This document shows positions 1 to 5,549 of a DNA stretch of 5,549 bases, one piece after another; the first letter of the stretch is position 1, and the number at the start of each line of letters is the position of its first letter. A model generated the notes under the pieces. That model did no database searches. It was not told where the DNA came from and saw nothing but the letters and a program-made list of their open reading frames with translations. Location: assembly GCA_009916335.1 (NCBI GenBank), contig SAAR01000220.1:1-5549 (forward strand), read 5' to 3'. Origin of the DNA: Erysipelotrichia bacterium (lineage in GTDB: Bacteria; Bacillota_I; Bacilli_A; Erysipelotrichales; Erysipelotrichaceae). The position numbers were made by a program, and so were the translations under genes.

Positions 1-3
1 TTT

Positions 4-9
4 TATAAT
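4..9 (+). promoter_or_regulatory. Possible -10 box upstream of the first gene
   Basis: A perfect TATAAT lies 62 bases before the ATG at 71. Its -35 partner would fall outside the window, so the promoter cannot be confirmed. The leader that follows is AT-rich and contains the tandem hexamer AAGTAA-AAGTAA at 25-36. TATAAATA at 16-23 matches the consensus of T4-type phage late promoters, but in such AT-rich DNA a chance match is likely. Confidence 0.3.
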
Positions 10-53
10 ACTTACTATAAATACAAGTAAAAGTAAGGATAAAGCAAACAATA

Positions 54-65
54 TAACAAAGGAGA
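54..65 (+). promoter_or_regulatory. Strong ribosome-binding site of gene 1
   Basis: TAACAAAGGAGA places AAAGGAG at 58-64, six bases before the ATG at 71, which fixes that start. The identical 12 bases recur at 2202-2213 before gene 2 with the same spacing, so the two genes were probably set for similar strong translation. The wider string AATATAACAAAGG (50-62) also recurs at 3563-3575. Confidence 0.8.
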
Positions 66-70
66 TTATA

Positions 71-2200
71 ATGCCAAACGCAAAAGTAATAGTTGAATAC
101 TCAAGAAATGATGTAAAGGTATCAGGTGGCCTTTATGGGTTTAAACCTTCCGCTGAAGAATTGGGTGAAGGTAATGCTATTTATGAAGATGCTTTAACCG
201 GGCAAACTATCGAAGCAAGAACTCTAAAAGAGTTAATGCAAGAAATAGCCATACCAGAAGTAGAAGCTGAATATGACGACGAAGGTGTTTTAATAAAATC
301 AGAACCTAAAGATTTAGGTGATGTTGTAGATAAAGAAATTCTTTTCTCTGCTGAAAAAGTTAAAAGAATGAAATTATCAGAAAGAGATGGTAAAGCAATC
401 ATTGATAAATATATTAATGACGAATTGAAATATAAAAACTATCTCAAGATGAAAGAGGCGTATGAAAATGATCCTTCTAAAAACCCTATGCCGAAAGTTG
501 TAGTTCAGCCTCCTGTTGAGCCAAAACCTTTTATCTTCACTAACGCGTTAAGGGAAAGAAAAGCCACGGCAAGAACTAACGATACTGAAGCTTATCAGGT
601 TATCTATGATTTATCCGGTGTTCCAGACGAGATCCGTGTTGACTACTGGAGAACCATCGTTAAAGCTCATGCTAACCCAAACTATGTTATAGAATCCACT
701 CAGAGCAACGGAGATAACACAGTTCGCGGTTTCCGTGGTAAACGTCCAGTAATCGCAAACAACATCCACGTAGCACAGGATGCTTCTGTTCACGGTCAGC
801 TCTATGAGTTCGTGTATGACGTTTCAGACGCTAAATATGTGCTTTGTGATGATGCTAAACGTGAAGAGCTTAAAAAGCTTGGTAGAGAAGACCAGATAAC
901 TTACTTCCCAAATGACGAAAGGGCTTTCGTTCCTGAGCATGGCGGCGTGTTCCCGTTTGCTAAATGGATGAACAGCAGAACAGATCTCAAGTCTGATACT
1001 TACCGTGAAATAGTTTTAAAACACGTAAACCGTGAATTAGAAAAAGCGGGTTATGGTGATTATCCGGTTCACTCTTTTGTTAGTCGTGTCCAGAAGTTTA
1101 AGGACGAAGAACAGGCAGAAGCGGTAAGAAAGGTTCATACTGATTTACCACAATCTATTAATGATTATAAAGAAGAATTTGCTGAACTCGCAAAACTCAA
1201 TATTGACCCTGATCAGAAAAATGCTTCTATTATTAATAAATATAATATTAATATCAGAGAAAAAAGTAAACGTGCAATCGAGTTAACTACTGAACTCGAA
1301 CGTATGCATAAAGATATTGAAATTATGAAATTAGCACAAGCTGCAGAAGTGGAAAACCTTACTCTTAAAGTAGAGAAGGATAAGTTATCTTCTAAAGTAG
1401 TAGAGCTTACTGAACAAACTTCATTAAAAGATGAAGAAATAAATGAACTCAAGGAAGAGCTTGAAAAAGAAAGGACTGAAAAAGAAGAGTTTGTTGATAA
1501 AAATAATGAATTGTATTTTAAAAACACTGAACTTGAAAAGGAAAAAGAAGAGTTAGCGAAAGAGGTTAAAACGCTTGAGGACGAAAATATAGCGTTAGAA
1601 AAAGAGAATACCACTCTTACTGAAAAAGTTTCTGCTCTTGAAGAGAAAAACACTAAACTTGAAGAAGAATTGGAAACTCTTGATGCTAATACTACGCGAG
1701 AGATTAATAATTTAAAAGGTCAGGTTGAATCTCTTAATGGTCAACTTGAGCAAAAAGATATTACTCATGCTGCTGATAAAGAAGCTGCTTTAGCAGAGTT
1801 GAGAAAAGAACTTAGTGAAGCGTTTGAAACTGAAAAACAGGAAGCTTTAGCTAAACTTCGTGAGGAGTTAACGGCTCAGTTTAAAGTGGATAATGAAAAA
1901 GCGCTTGAAGCTCAGAAAACCACGCTTGAAGCTGGATTTACATCTGAAAAAAATCAAGCATTGAATGAGCTTAGAGAAGAACTTAACAAAATCTTTGGTG
2001 TGAAAGAAAACGAGTATAAAGAAGTAATTAAAGGTCTTAGAACTGAATCCGCTGAAAACTTTGAGTTAGCAAACACCTATAGCCAAAAAATGCGCACGTT
2101 CTTACAAGAAAACACTGATCTTGTTGAAGAGAATCGTATGCTTAAAAAGCAAATCGAGGATTTTAATAACGGAAATGATAATAGACCAAAACATAAATAA
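71..2200 (+). CDS. Large coiled-coil protein of unknown function (709 aa)
   Basis: No family is recognised. Four parts can be seen. Residues 1-136 are mixed and charged, with an acidic stretch near 65-80. Residues 137-153 form a Pro/Val-rich linker. Residues about 158-345 look like a globular domain, rich in aromatic residues and Gly (for example EHGGVFPFAKWM). From about residue 400 to 695 the protein is an almost unbroken Glu/Lys/Leu heptad coiled coil, with four 19-residue repeats at 567-642 and a short basic, Asn-rich tail. No signal peptide or membrane segment is seen, so it is probably cytoplasmic. The middle domain is clearly richer in GC than the coiled coil: 53% at 901-960 against 22% at 1201-1260. 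The start is fixed by AAAGGAG six bases upstream. Gene 2 follows after 18 bases with no terminator, so they are probably cotranscribed. A scaffold, KfrA-like plasmid-maintenance or SMC-like role is possible by shape alone; no ATPase motif or helix-turn-helix is evident. Confidence 0.9.
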   Translation: MPNAKVIVEYSRNDVKVSGGLYGFKPSAEELGEGNAIYEDALTGQTIEARTLKELMQEIAIPEVEAEYDDEGVLIKSEPKDLGDVVDKEILFSAEKVKRMKLSERDGKAIIDKYINDELKYKNYLKMKEAYENDPSKNPMPKVVVQPPVEPKPFIFTNALRERKATARTNDTEAYQVIYDLSGVPDEIRVDYWRTIVKAHANPNYVIESTQSNGDNTVRGFRGKRPVIANNIHVAQDASVHGQLYEFVYDVSDAKYVLCDDAKREELKKLGREDQITYFPNDERAFVPEHGGVFPFAKWMNSRTDLKSDTYREIVLKHVNRELEKAGYGDYPVHSFVSRVQKFKDEEQAEAVRKVHTDLPQSINDYKEEFAELAKLNIDPDQKNASIINKYNINIREKSKRAIELTTELERMHKDIEIMKLAQAAEVENLTLKVEKDKLSSKVVELTEQTSLKDEEINELKEELEKERTEKEEFVDKNNELYFKNTELEKEKEELAKEVKTLEDENIALEKENTTLTEKVSALEEKNTKLEEELETLDANTTREINNLKGQVESLNGQLEQKDITHAADKEAALAELRKELSEAFETEKQEALAKLREELTAQFKVDNEKALEAQKTTLEAGFTSEKNQALNELREELNKIFGVKENEYKEVIKGLRTESAENFELANTYSQKMRTFLQENTDLVEENRMLKKQIEDFNNGNDNRPKHK
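1769..1996 (+). repeat. Four 19-residue (57-base) repeats in the gene 1 coiled coil
   Basis: Residues 567-585, 586-604, 605-623 and 624-642 align without gaps at a period of exactly 19 residues. The shared pattern is roughly xxxEKxxALxxLRxELxxxF. The Phe closing each unit falls at 585, 604, 623 and 642, and LRKEL or LREEL recurs in units 1, 2 and 4. Unit 3 is the most divergent (QKTTL). The copies have drifted at the DNA level, so this is an old protein repeat rather than a recent tandem duplication. A 19-residue period is not a multiple of seven, so it differs from the plain heptads at 480-555. Confidence 0.85.
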
Positions 2201-2201
2201 T

Positions 2202-2213
2202 TAACAAAGGAGA
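2202..2213 (+). promoter_or_regulatory. Strong ribosome-binding site of gene 2
   Basis: AAAGGAG at 2206-2212 lies six bases before the ATG at 2219, the same element and spacing as in front of gene 1. It sits in the 18-base gap after the gene 1 stop codon, so gene 2 has its own strong initiation site despite being in the same transcript. Confidence 0.8.
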
Positions 2214-2218
2214 AAAGT

Positions 2219-2830
2219 ATGGAACTATATTTTAACAACATGAGGAAAGCTTATGATACGTTGATTTCCGCTATCAGAACAGATGAAATGGTACAGGCTG
2301 TCATTAAAAGACAAGACAGCCTTGTCAAAATCATGGAAAAAGCTTCTTCGGTTTTTCAGGAACAACAACTTACGGGTAAAAAAAGAATACTTCAAAATGA
2401 TAATGACTTAGCTTTAACGATAGCAAATATTGGTGTTGAAACTAACTTTAAAGAGATAAATTACTATAGAAATCTTGTTTCAGATACTTTGCTTTTTAAT
2501 CTTGGAATGAAACTTATCTTTTCTGAAATAGAACAGAGATATGATACGCTTTTTGGTTCATTACGTTCTTATGAAAAAGGTGATTTTGAGTTTCATTATA
2601 AAGTGTATAAAACAATAACTGATGATCAAAGAAGCTATTTAAGAGACGTTAGCGGTAATTCTTTAAGTATACTTGAAATGTATTTAGATAAAACAAAAAC
2701 TAAAAGAGAATACAGCAAAGATAAAATAGAGTTAGCTCTTAGTAGAATATATGATTCTTTATGTGTCTATTATGGTTATCAGCTCTATGATACACGATTA
2801 AAAAGAGAGGGAAGTTATGAGTATGAATAA
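2219..2830 (+). CDS. Small helical protein of unknown function (203 aa)
   Basis: No family is recognised. The sequence looks almost entirely alpha-helical: long runs of charged and hydrophobic residues with few Gly and no visible Pro. Tyr is unusually common, especially toward the C-terminus (YDSLCVYYGYQLYD, then GSYEYE at the end). Segments such as NLVSDTLLFNLGMKLIFSEIE are amphipathic rather than membrane-spanning, and no signal peptide is seen. No catalytic motif is visible. It starts 18 bases after gene 1 behind a strong ribosome-binding site, and its last 14 bases overlap the start of gene 3, so it is the middle gene of a probable three-gene operon. A structural or adaptor role beside the coiled-coil proteins on either side is inference from context only. 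Confidence 0.85.
   Translation: MELYFNNMRKAYDTLISAIRTDEMVQAVIKRQDSLVKIMEKASSVFQEQQLTGKKRILQNDNDLALTIANIGVETNFKEINYYRNLVSDTLLFNLGMKLIFSEIEQRYDTLFGSLRSYEKGDFEFHYKVYKTITDDQRSYLRDVSGNSLSILEMYLDKTKTKREYSKDKIELALSRIYDSLCVYYGYQLYDTRLKREGSYEYE
2295..2326 (+). other. Two mutually exclusive hairpins early in gene 2
   Basis: AGGCTGTC (2295-2302) pairs perfectly with GACAGCCT (2315-2322) across 12 bases. GACAAG (2310-2315) pairs perfectly with CTTGTC (2321-2326) across 5 bases. The two stems share bases, so only one can form at a time. They cover codons 26 to 36 of gene 2. No U-run follows, so neither is a standard terminator. Coding constraint or chance can explain them. Confidence 0.3.
2805..2810 (+). 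promoter_or_regulatory. Ribosome-binding site that decides the gene 3 start
   Basis: GAGAGG lies six bases before the ATG at 2817, inside gene 2. A second in-frame ATG at 2823 would be 12 bases away, too far for efficient use, so 2817 is preferred. The overlap with the end of gene 2 suggests translational coupling. Confidence 0.6.
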
Positions 2831-3479
2831 TAGTCTGGATTTATCCTCTCTTAGAGAAGAGCTTGAAAAACAGAAAAAAGAGCGTGAAAGGCTGATTACT
2901 GAAAATGCACTGGCAGAAGTAAAACATCAAGCAGCATTAGAAGAAGGAGAAGGGGAGCAATCCCCTTCCTCTGAAGAGGCTCAGGCCGTTTCTGTTGACG
3001 CTGTACCTGATGATGTGTTGATGGGTAGCGGAAGTTCTAACAAGGCTATCCTGTGGCGTTGTGCGCGTGATTTCTTCCAACCAAACATTAAGCTGATAAA
3101 ACAGTATCAATTCCCACATGTAGTTATTGAAGAGTCTAAAGATTGTTATGTTATCTACTCTTCTGATGTAGAGCTTGCTGTAAGCACGCTTTACGCTCAT
3201 TTTGATTATGAAATAGCAGCTTTTGGTGTCTGTAAAGTTGAAAGCGATAATCAAGAGTATGTGGAAGAAATAATATATCAGGGTGTTTTAAGAGGTTTTA
3301 GTATTTTTCCTTCAATGCTTGAACATGAAAAGGTTGAGCAACAAAAATCTACGCTTTTGGCTTTAAAAAGAATTAAGCGTGAAAGGGATGAAGAAACCGG
3401 GATCATGAAAGAAAGTATTAATTCTTTTCTAACTGACTGGTTAAATAAATCAGAAAAAGGGTTGAGGTTGTCAACCTAA
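2817..3479 (+). CDS. Coiled-coil plus globular-domain protein of unknown function (220 aa)
   Basis: No family is recognised. Residues 8-43 form a Glu/Lys-rich coiled coil (LREELEKQKKERERL). Residues 44-72 are a flexible acidic linker rich in Glu, Ser and Gly. Residues about 73-175 look globular, with Trp80, Cys82, a DFFQPN motif and beta-like strands such as HVVIEE and CYVIYSS. A charged helix (LLALKRIKRERDEE) and a short tail close the protein. There is no signal peptide or membrane segment. The gene overlaps gene 2 by 14 bases and is the last of the three-gene unit. Its final codons contain the palindrome and -35 box of the promoter thought to drive gene 4. The LREELEK segment resembles the heptads of gene 1, so the two proteins could bind each other; this is inference. 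Confidence 0.85.
   Translation: MSMNNSLDLSSLREELEKQKKERERLITENALAEVKHQAALEEGEGEQSPSSEEAQAVSVDAVPDDVLMGSGSSNKAILWRCARDFFQPNIKLIKQYQFPHVVIEESKDCYVIYSSDVELAVSTLYAHFDYEIAAFGVCKVESDNQEYVEEIIYQGVLRGFSIFPSMLEHEKVEQQKSTLLALKRIKRERDEETGIMKESINSFLTDWLNKSEKGLRLST
2949..2968 (+). other. 8-bp hairpin with GCAA tetraloop inside gene 3
   Basis: GAAGGGGA (2949-2956) and TCCCCTTC (2961-2968) form a perfect 8-bp stem closed by GCAA, a GNRA-type loop that is stable in RNA. After a mismatch and a wobble the stem can gain two more pairs (2945-2946 with 2971-2972). A smaller competing stem, CCTC with GAGG, spans 2968-2979. It lies in the acidic linker of gene 3 and no U-run follows, so it is not a standard terminator. 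Confidence 0.45.
3465..3477. promoter_or_regulatory. Candidate operator palindrome over a -35 box
   Basis: AGGTTGTCAACCT is a palindrome with perfect 6-base arms around a central T. It covers the whole putative -35 box TTGTCA (3468-3473) of the gene 4 promoter, where a repressor would block RNA polymerase. TCAACC (3471-3476) can also pair with GGTTGA (3460-3465) as a hairpin with a 5-base loop. A-rich rather than T-rich sequence follows, so it is a poor intrinsic terminator for gene 3. No regulator gene is seen in the window. Confidence 0.45.
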
Positions 3480-3496
3480 AGAAAAAATTATATAAT
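3468..3496 (+). promoter_or_regulatory. Probable sigma-70 promoter for gene 4
   Basis: TTGTCA (3468-3473, five of six matches to TTGACA) is separated by exactly 17 bases from a perfect TATAAT (3491-3496). Transcription would begin near 3503 and give a leader of about 100 bases before the ATG at 3607. The -35 box lies in the final codons of gene 3, so gene 4 can be expressed apart from the upstream genes. Confidence 0.6.
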
Positions 3497-3536
3497 AACT
3501 TGGTTTTAGTATTGATTTATTTAAAAAAATAAAATA

Positions 3537-3542
3537 TATAAT
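3537..3542 (+). promoter_or_regulatory. Possible second -10 box before gene 4
   Basis: A second perfect TATAAT lies 64 bases before the gene 4 ATG. The best upstream hexamer is TTGATT at 3512-3517, but the spacer is 19 bases, so this is weaker than the promoter at 3468-3496. It may simply be part of the TATAATAA repeat. Confidence 0.25.
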
Positions 3543-3562
3543 AAGTGTTAGTTATTATAAAA

Positions 3563-3575
3563 AATATAACAAAGG
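3563..3575 (+). repeat. Second copy of the leader motif AATATAACAAAGG
   Basis: These 13 bases are identical to 50-62 upstream of gene 1. There the AAAGG forms the Shine-Dalgarno site. Here it lies about 31 bases before the ATG at 3607 and cannot serve that start; no start codon with a usable frame follows it closely. It may be a leftover of a duplicated leader or a protein-binding element. Confidence 0.4.
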
Positions 3576-3592
3576 CACAATATAAAAAGAAC

Positions 3593-3596
3593 GGAG
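3593..3596 (+). promoter_or_regulatory. Ribosome-binding site of gene 4
   Basis: GGAG lies ten bases before the ATG at 3607. This is weaker and more distant than the sites of genes 1 and 2 and suggests lower translation of the ATPase, but it is the only good site near the start of the open frame. Confidence 0.55.
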
Positions 3597-3606
3597 AGTT
3601 TTTAAT

Positions 3607-5549
3607 ATGAATGAAAAAGATAATGTTTTACAGTTAACGCCAAAAGATTTTAAAAGAGCTTTACAGGCTCAGGATAATCCTTGGCGTGAAACAGAAGAAT
3701 ACTCAATAGGTGCGGAAGGTATTTTTATCCGCACTATAAAGACTTATAAAAATGGCGTTGAAGATGTTAAATGGGTTCAGATTCATCCTTTCCCTTTAAT
3801 GCCAATTGAAAGTGTTGATATGCTGGATTCTGATATTCAGGAATCAGTATTTGATGAAGAAAATCAGGTTTCATCTAAAGACACAAAAACTTATACTAAA
3901 GTTCGTTTCTTGGATCTAAATGGTCAGGAAAGATTTGTCAAAATCCCTCAGTCTGAACTATCTCAAATCAGTAAACAGTCTTTGTTAGCTAAACGCTGGC
4001 CTTTACCCCCGGCTAACAAAATGTCAAAGGTTGCTGACATCATGTTGAAGGTGCTGGCTGATGGGCGTAGAACGGTTGTTTCTCCTGCGGGTGTTGAATA
4101 CGAACCATGTATAAAAATCACTTCCGGCTCTGATAACTGCGGCTGGGTTAATGGTGAACACATTAAACCCGGTCACCCTCGCTATGTCGGTGATGAAGAA
4201 TGTATGACATTCAAGGCAGGTAAAGCAGAGATTCAGATTGATATTTTAGGCCAGTGGTACGCACAAGATGAACAGTTAGCTTTAATCGCTGCTCATCAAC
4301 TGGTAGGTTATACATTCGGTAATATCTTTTCTCCTTCGGTAAACCTTATCATTGAGTTAACAGGTGATCCGGGAGATGGGAAGTCAGTAAGATTAATTGC
4401 CCAATCGTCCTATGAAGGTATACCGATCAAAGGTCATAATATCCTTTATTTTGACGCTACAGCGTCTATTGCAGGTATGGAGCGTTTATTCCCGCTTTTA
4501 AACAGCGGTAGTGTACTTTTGGATGAGTTTGATAAAATCGTAAATAATAAAGGAGCAAATGTTGCCACTGAAATGATTTTTATGATTTGTAATGGTACTC
4601 AGCGTGTTTTAGCAGAAGCTAACGACAATAAAAAAGCCAGAAAAATTAAAAAGTGGTCGTTTTCCCCCGTTGTTGCGTCTAATAAACCAATCGTTGAACG
4701 CCTTGATGGTCATGAAAGTATTATGGCTATAAAAGATCGTATCTGGACTATTCACACTTGCGATGAAGAGATTTTAGGCTTTAAAGGCGATCTATCTATC
4801 GTTAACGTCTGGAGAAGATTACTTGAAGAAAACTATGGTCATATTTACGGCATAGCTATTGATTATATAAAAAACAACCGAATTGCTCTTATTAAAAAGT
4901 TCGAAGATTTAAGGAATGAGCTTTATAAAAAAGAGTATGGCGATCATTATAGTAAAGATATGCGTGATGCTGAAATGATTGCTTCACTTCAATTAGGTGC
5001 TGATTTAGTTTCAGAAATTTTCGGTGAAGAAGCTGGTTTATCAGCTCATAGAGCGGTAGATGTATTCAAAAGAAGAGTAGCAAATACCACTTTTAACGCT
5101 GATAACAACTACAAAATTGTTATTGAAAGATTTAAAGAATGGATTGCTGATAACATCGGTTCTATTCGTATTGATGGTTTTGCTTACACAGGCTCTTATG
5201 GTAGAAACAGTGAAGAACAACAGTTAGATCAGGCTGAACGCCTTACTAACAACGCTATCATGTCTAACAGAGGTGCTATAGCTGGACTTGAGCAATCAAG
5301 ACCTATGCAGCATAGAACTGATTTTGAAGGGTGCATCTGGTTAAAACCAGAAGCAGAAGCAAGCTTAAAGAAATCTGGTATAGCAATTGATGAACTTATG
5401 CGAGCAGCAAAAGAACTTGATTTGTTGCCAAAAACAAAACGCGGTGAGTTGATTGATAAACAAAAACTTAGTGGTCAGAAAAAAGACTGGTTAGAAAATA
5501 AAACGTCTTACGCCATTAAGATATTGCTTTATCCATTCCCTGAAGAAGA
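3607..5549 (+). CDS. DUF927-like P-loop ATPase / putative helicase, 3' end beyond window
   Basis: The frame is open for 647 codons and continues past the right edge, so the true C-terminus is not seen. The protein is read as a P-loop ATPase of the DUF927 helicase-like group. Residues about 95-235 resemble the DUF927 N-terminal part, with an FLDLNGQERFVKIP strand pair and a Gly179-Trp180 pair. Walker A is GDPGDGKS at 253-260, Walker B is VLLDEFDK with Asp306-Glu307, a sensor-1-like Asn359 sits in SFSPVVASNKP, and Asp377-Arg378 in IKDRIWTIH could supply the arginine. A C-terminal accessory region (about 500-640) fits the family layout. The P-loop ends in GKS rather than the GKT(T) usual in the group, so it is divergent. 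No primase or zinc motif is visible at the N-terminus. Such proteins occur on prophages, satellites and plasmids and are thought to unwind DNA for replication. The family call is from memory of motif layout, without a profile search. Confidence 0.75.
   Translation, partial: MNEKDNVLQLTPKDFKRALQAQDNPWRETEEYSIGAEGIFIRTIKTYKNGVEDVKWVQIHPFPLMPIESVDMLDSDIQESVFDEENQVSSKDTKTYTKVRFLDLNGQERFVKIPQSELSQISKQSLLAKRWPLPPANKMSKVADIMLKVLADGRRTVVSPAGVEYEPCIKITSGSDNCGWVNGEHIKPGHPRYVGDEECMTFKAGKAEIQIDILGQWYAQDEQLALIAAHQLVGYTFGNIFSPSVNLIIELTGDPGDGKSVRLIAQSSYEGIPIKGHNILYFDATASIAGMERLFPLLNSGSVLLDEFDKIVNNKGANVATEMIFMICNGTQRVLAEANDNKKARKIKKWSFSPVVASNKPIVERLDGHESIMAIKDRIWTIHTCDEEILGFKGDLSIVNVWRRLLEENYGHIYGIAIDYIKNNRIALIKKFEDLRNELYKKEYGDHYSKDMRDAEMIASLQLGADLVSEIFGEEAGLSAHRAVDVFKRRVANTTFNADNNYKIVIERFKEWIADNIGSIRIDGFAYTGSYGRNSEEQQLDQAERLTNNAIMSNRGAIAGLEQSRPMQHRTDFEGCIWLKPEAEASLKKSGIAIDELMRAAKELDLLPKTKRGELIDKQKLSGQKKDWLENKTSYAIKILLYPFPEE

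Larger units (their letters stand above)
3480..3606. promoter_or_regulatory. AT-rich regulatory gap with repeated TATAATAA
   Basis: This 127-base gap holds no gene on either strand. Only 6 of the 60 bases at 3481-3540 are G or C. TATAATAA occurs at 3491-3498 and 3537-3544 on the + strand and as its reverse complement at 3552-3559. The first and third copies extend to a perfect 10-base inverted repeat (TATAATAACT at 3491-3500, AGTTATTATA at 3550-3559). The first and second share the 10-base direct repeat TATATAATAA (3489-3498, 3535-3544), 46 bases apart. Besides the promoter, the gap could hold regulator sites or an easily melted origin segment beside the ATPase gene; neither is proven. Confidence 0.5.

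Noticed and set aside
16..23. TATAAATA, identical to the T4-type late promoter consensus
   Set aside because: A single 8-base AT-only match in AT-rich DNA is expected by chance, and no other phage late-gene signal is visible.
181..402. 73-codon open frame on the minus strand (and another at 611-793)
   Set aside because: Both are antisense to gene 1 and show no protein pattern of their own.
1213..1653. 146-codon open frame on the minus strand, Ser/Phe-rich
   Set aside because: It is antisense to the Glu/Lys-rich coiled coil of gene 1; GAA and AAA codons read backwards give Phe and Ser. It shows no domain pattern of its own.
2937..3254. 105-codon open frame on the minus strand
   Set aside because: It lies wholly inside gene 3, whose start, ribosome-binding site and coupling to gene 2 are well supported. 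No recognisable protein pattern.
3460..3490. Intrinsic terminator after gene 3
   Set aside because: The hairpin GGTTGA/TCAACC has only 6 pairs and is followed by A-rich sequence instead of a T-run, so it is better read as part of the promoter-operator region.
3981..4020. Perfect 9-base inverted repeat (TTTGTTAGC and GCTAACAAA) within the ATPase gene
   Set aside because: About one such repeat at this spacing range is expected by chance in a window of this size, and it lies in coding sequence with a 22-base spacer.
3963..4163. 66-codon open frame on the minus strand
   Set aside because: It lies inside the ATPase gene in its DUF927-like N-terminal region, and nothing in its translation suggests a real protein.

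Overview
The window is an AT-rich, gene-dense segment with every recognisable gene on the + strand: three complete genes in a tight row (71-2200, 2219-2830, 2817-3479), a 127-base AT-rich gap (3480-3606), and a fourth gene (3607 onward) that is still open at the right edge. Strong AAAGGAG ribosome-binding sites, near-consensus sigma-70 promoter hexamers and a mix of AAA/GAA-rich and E. coli-like codons (CGT, ATC, AAC in the conserved domains) suggest a bacterium. A low-GC gammaproteobacterium, or a mobile element living in one, fits best, but this host guess is weak. No tRNA, rRNA, CRISPR array, transposase, integrase or phage structural gene is visible.

Only the fourth gene can be assigned to a family. 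Its 647 visible residues carry a P-loop (GDPGDGKS), a Walker B strand (VLLDEFDK), a sensor-1-like Asn and a downstream DR pair, in an arrangement that matches the DUF927 group of P-loop/helicase-like proteins. These occur in prophages, phage satellites, plasmids and integrative elements, often near replication genes. This is the main reason to regard the window as part of a mobile element.

The first three genes are not recognised. Gene 1 is a 709-residue protein with an N-terminal region, a Pro-rich linker, a middle globular domain of higher GC, and about 300 residues of Glu/Lys-rich coiled coil that includes four exact-period 19-residue repeats. Gene 2 is a small, apparently all-helical protein. 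Gene 3 starts inside the end of gene 2 (14-base overlap), and has a short coiled coil, an acidic linker and a globular C-terminal domain. Genes 1 and 2 have the same 12-base Shine-Dalgarno context at the same distance from ATG. The three are probably one transcription unit and may form a complex through their coiled coils; that is inference.

The gap before gene 4 looks regulatory. A near-consensus promoter (TTGTCA, 17-base spacer, TATAAT) begins in the last codons of gene 3, with a 13-base palindrome over its -35 box. The octamer TATAATAA occurs three times in the gap, twice direct and once inverted. Gene 4 is therefore probably transcribed separately, under control of a DNA-binding protein not encoded in the window.
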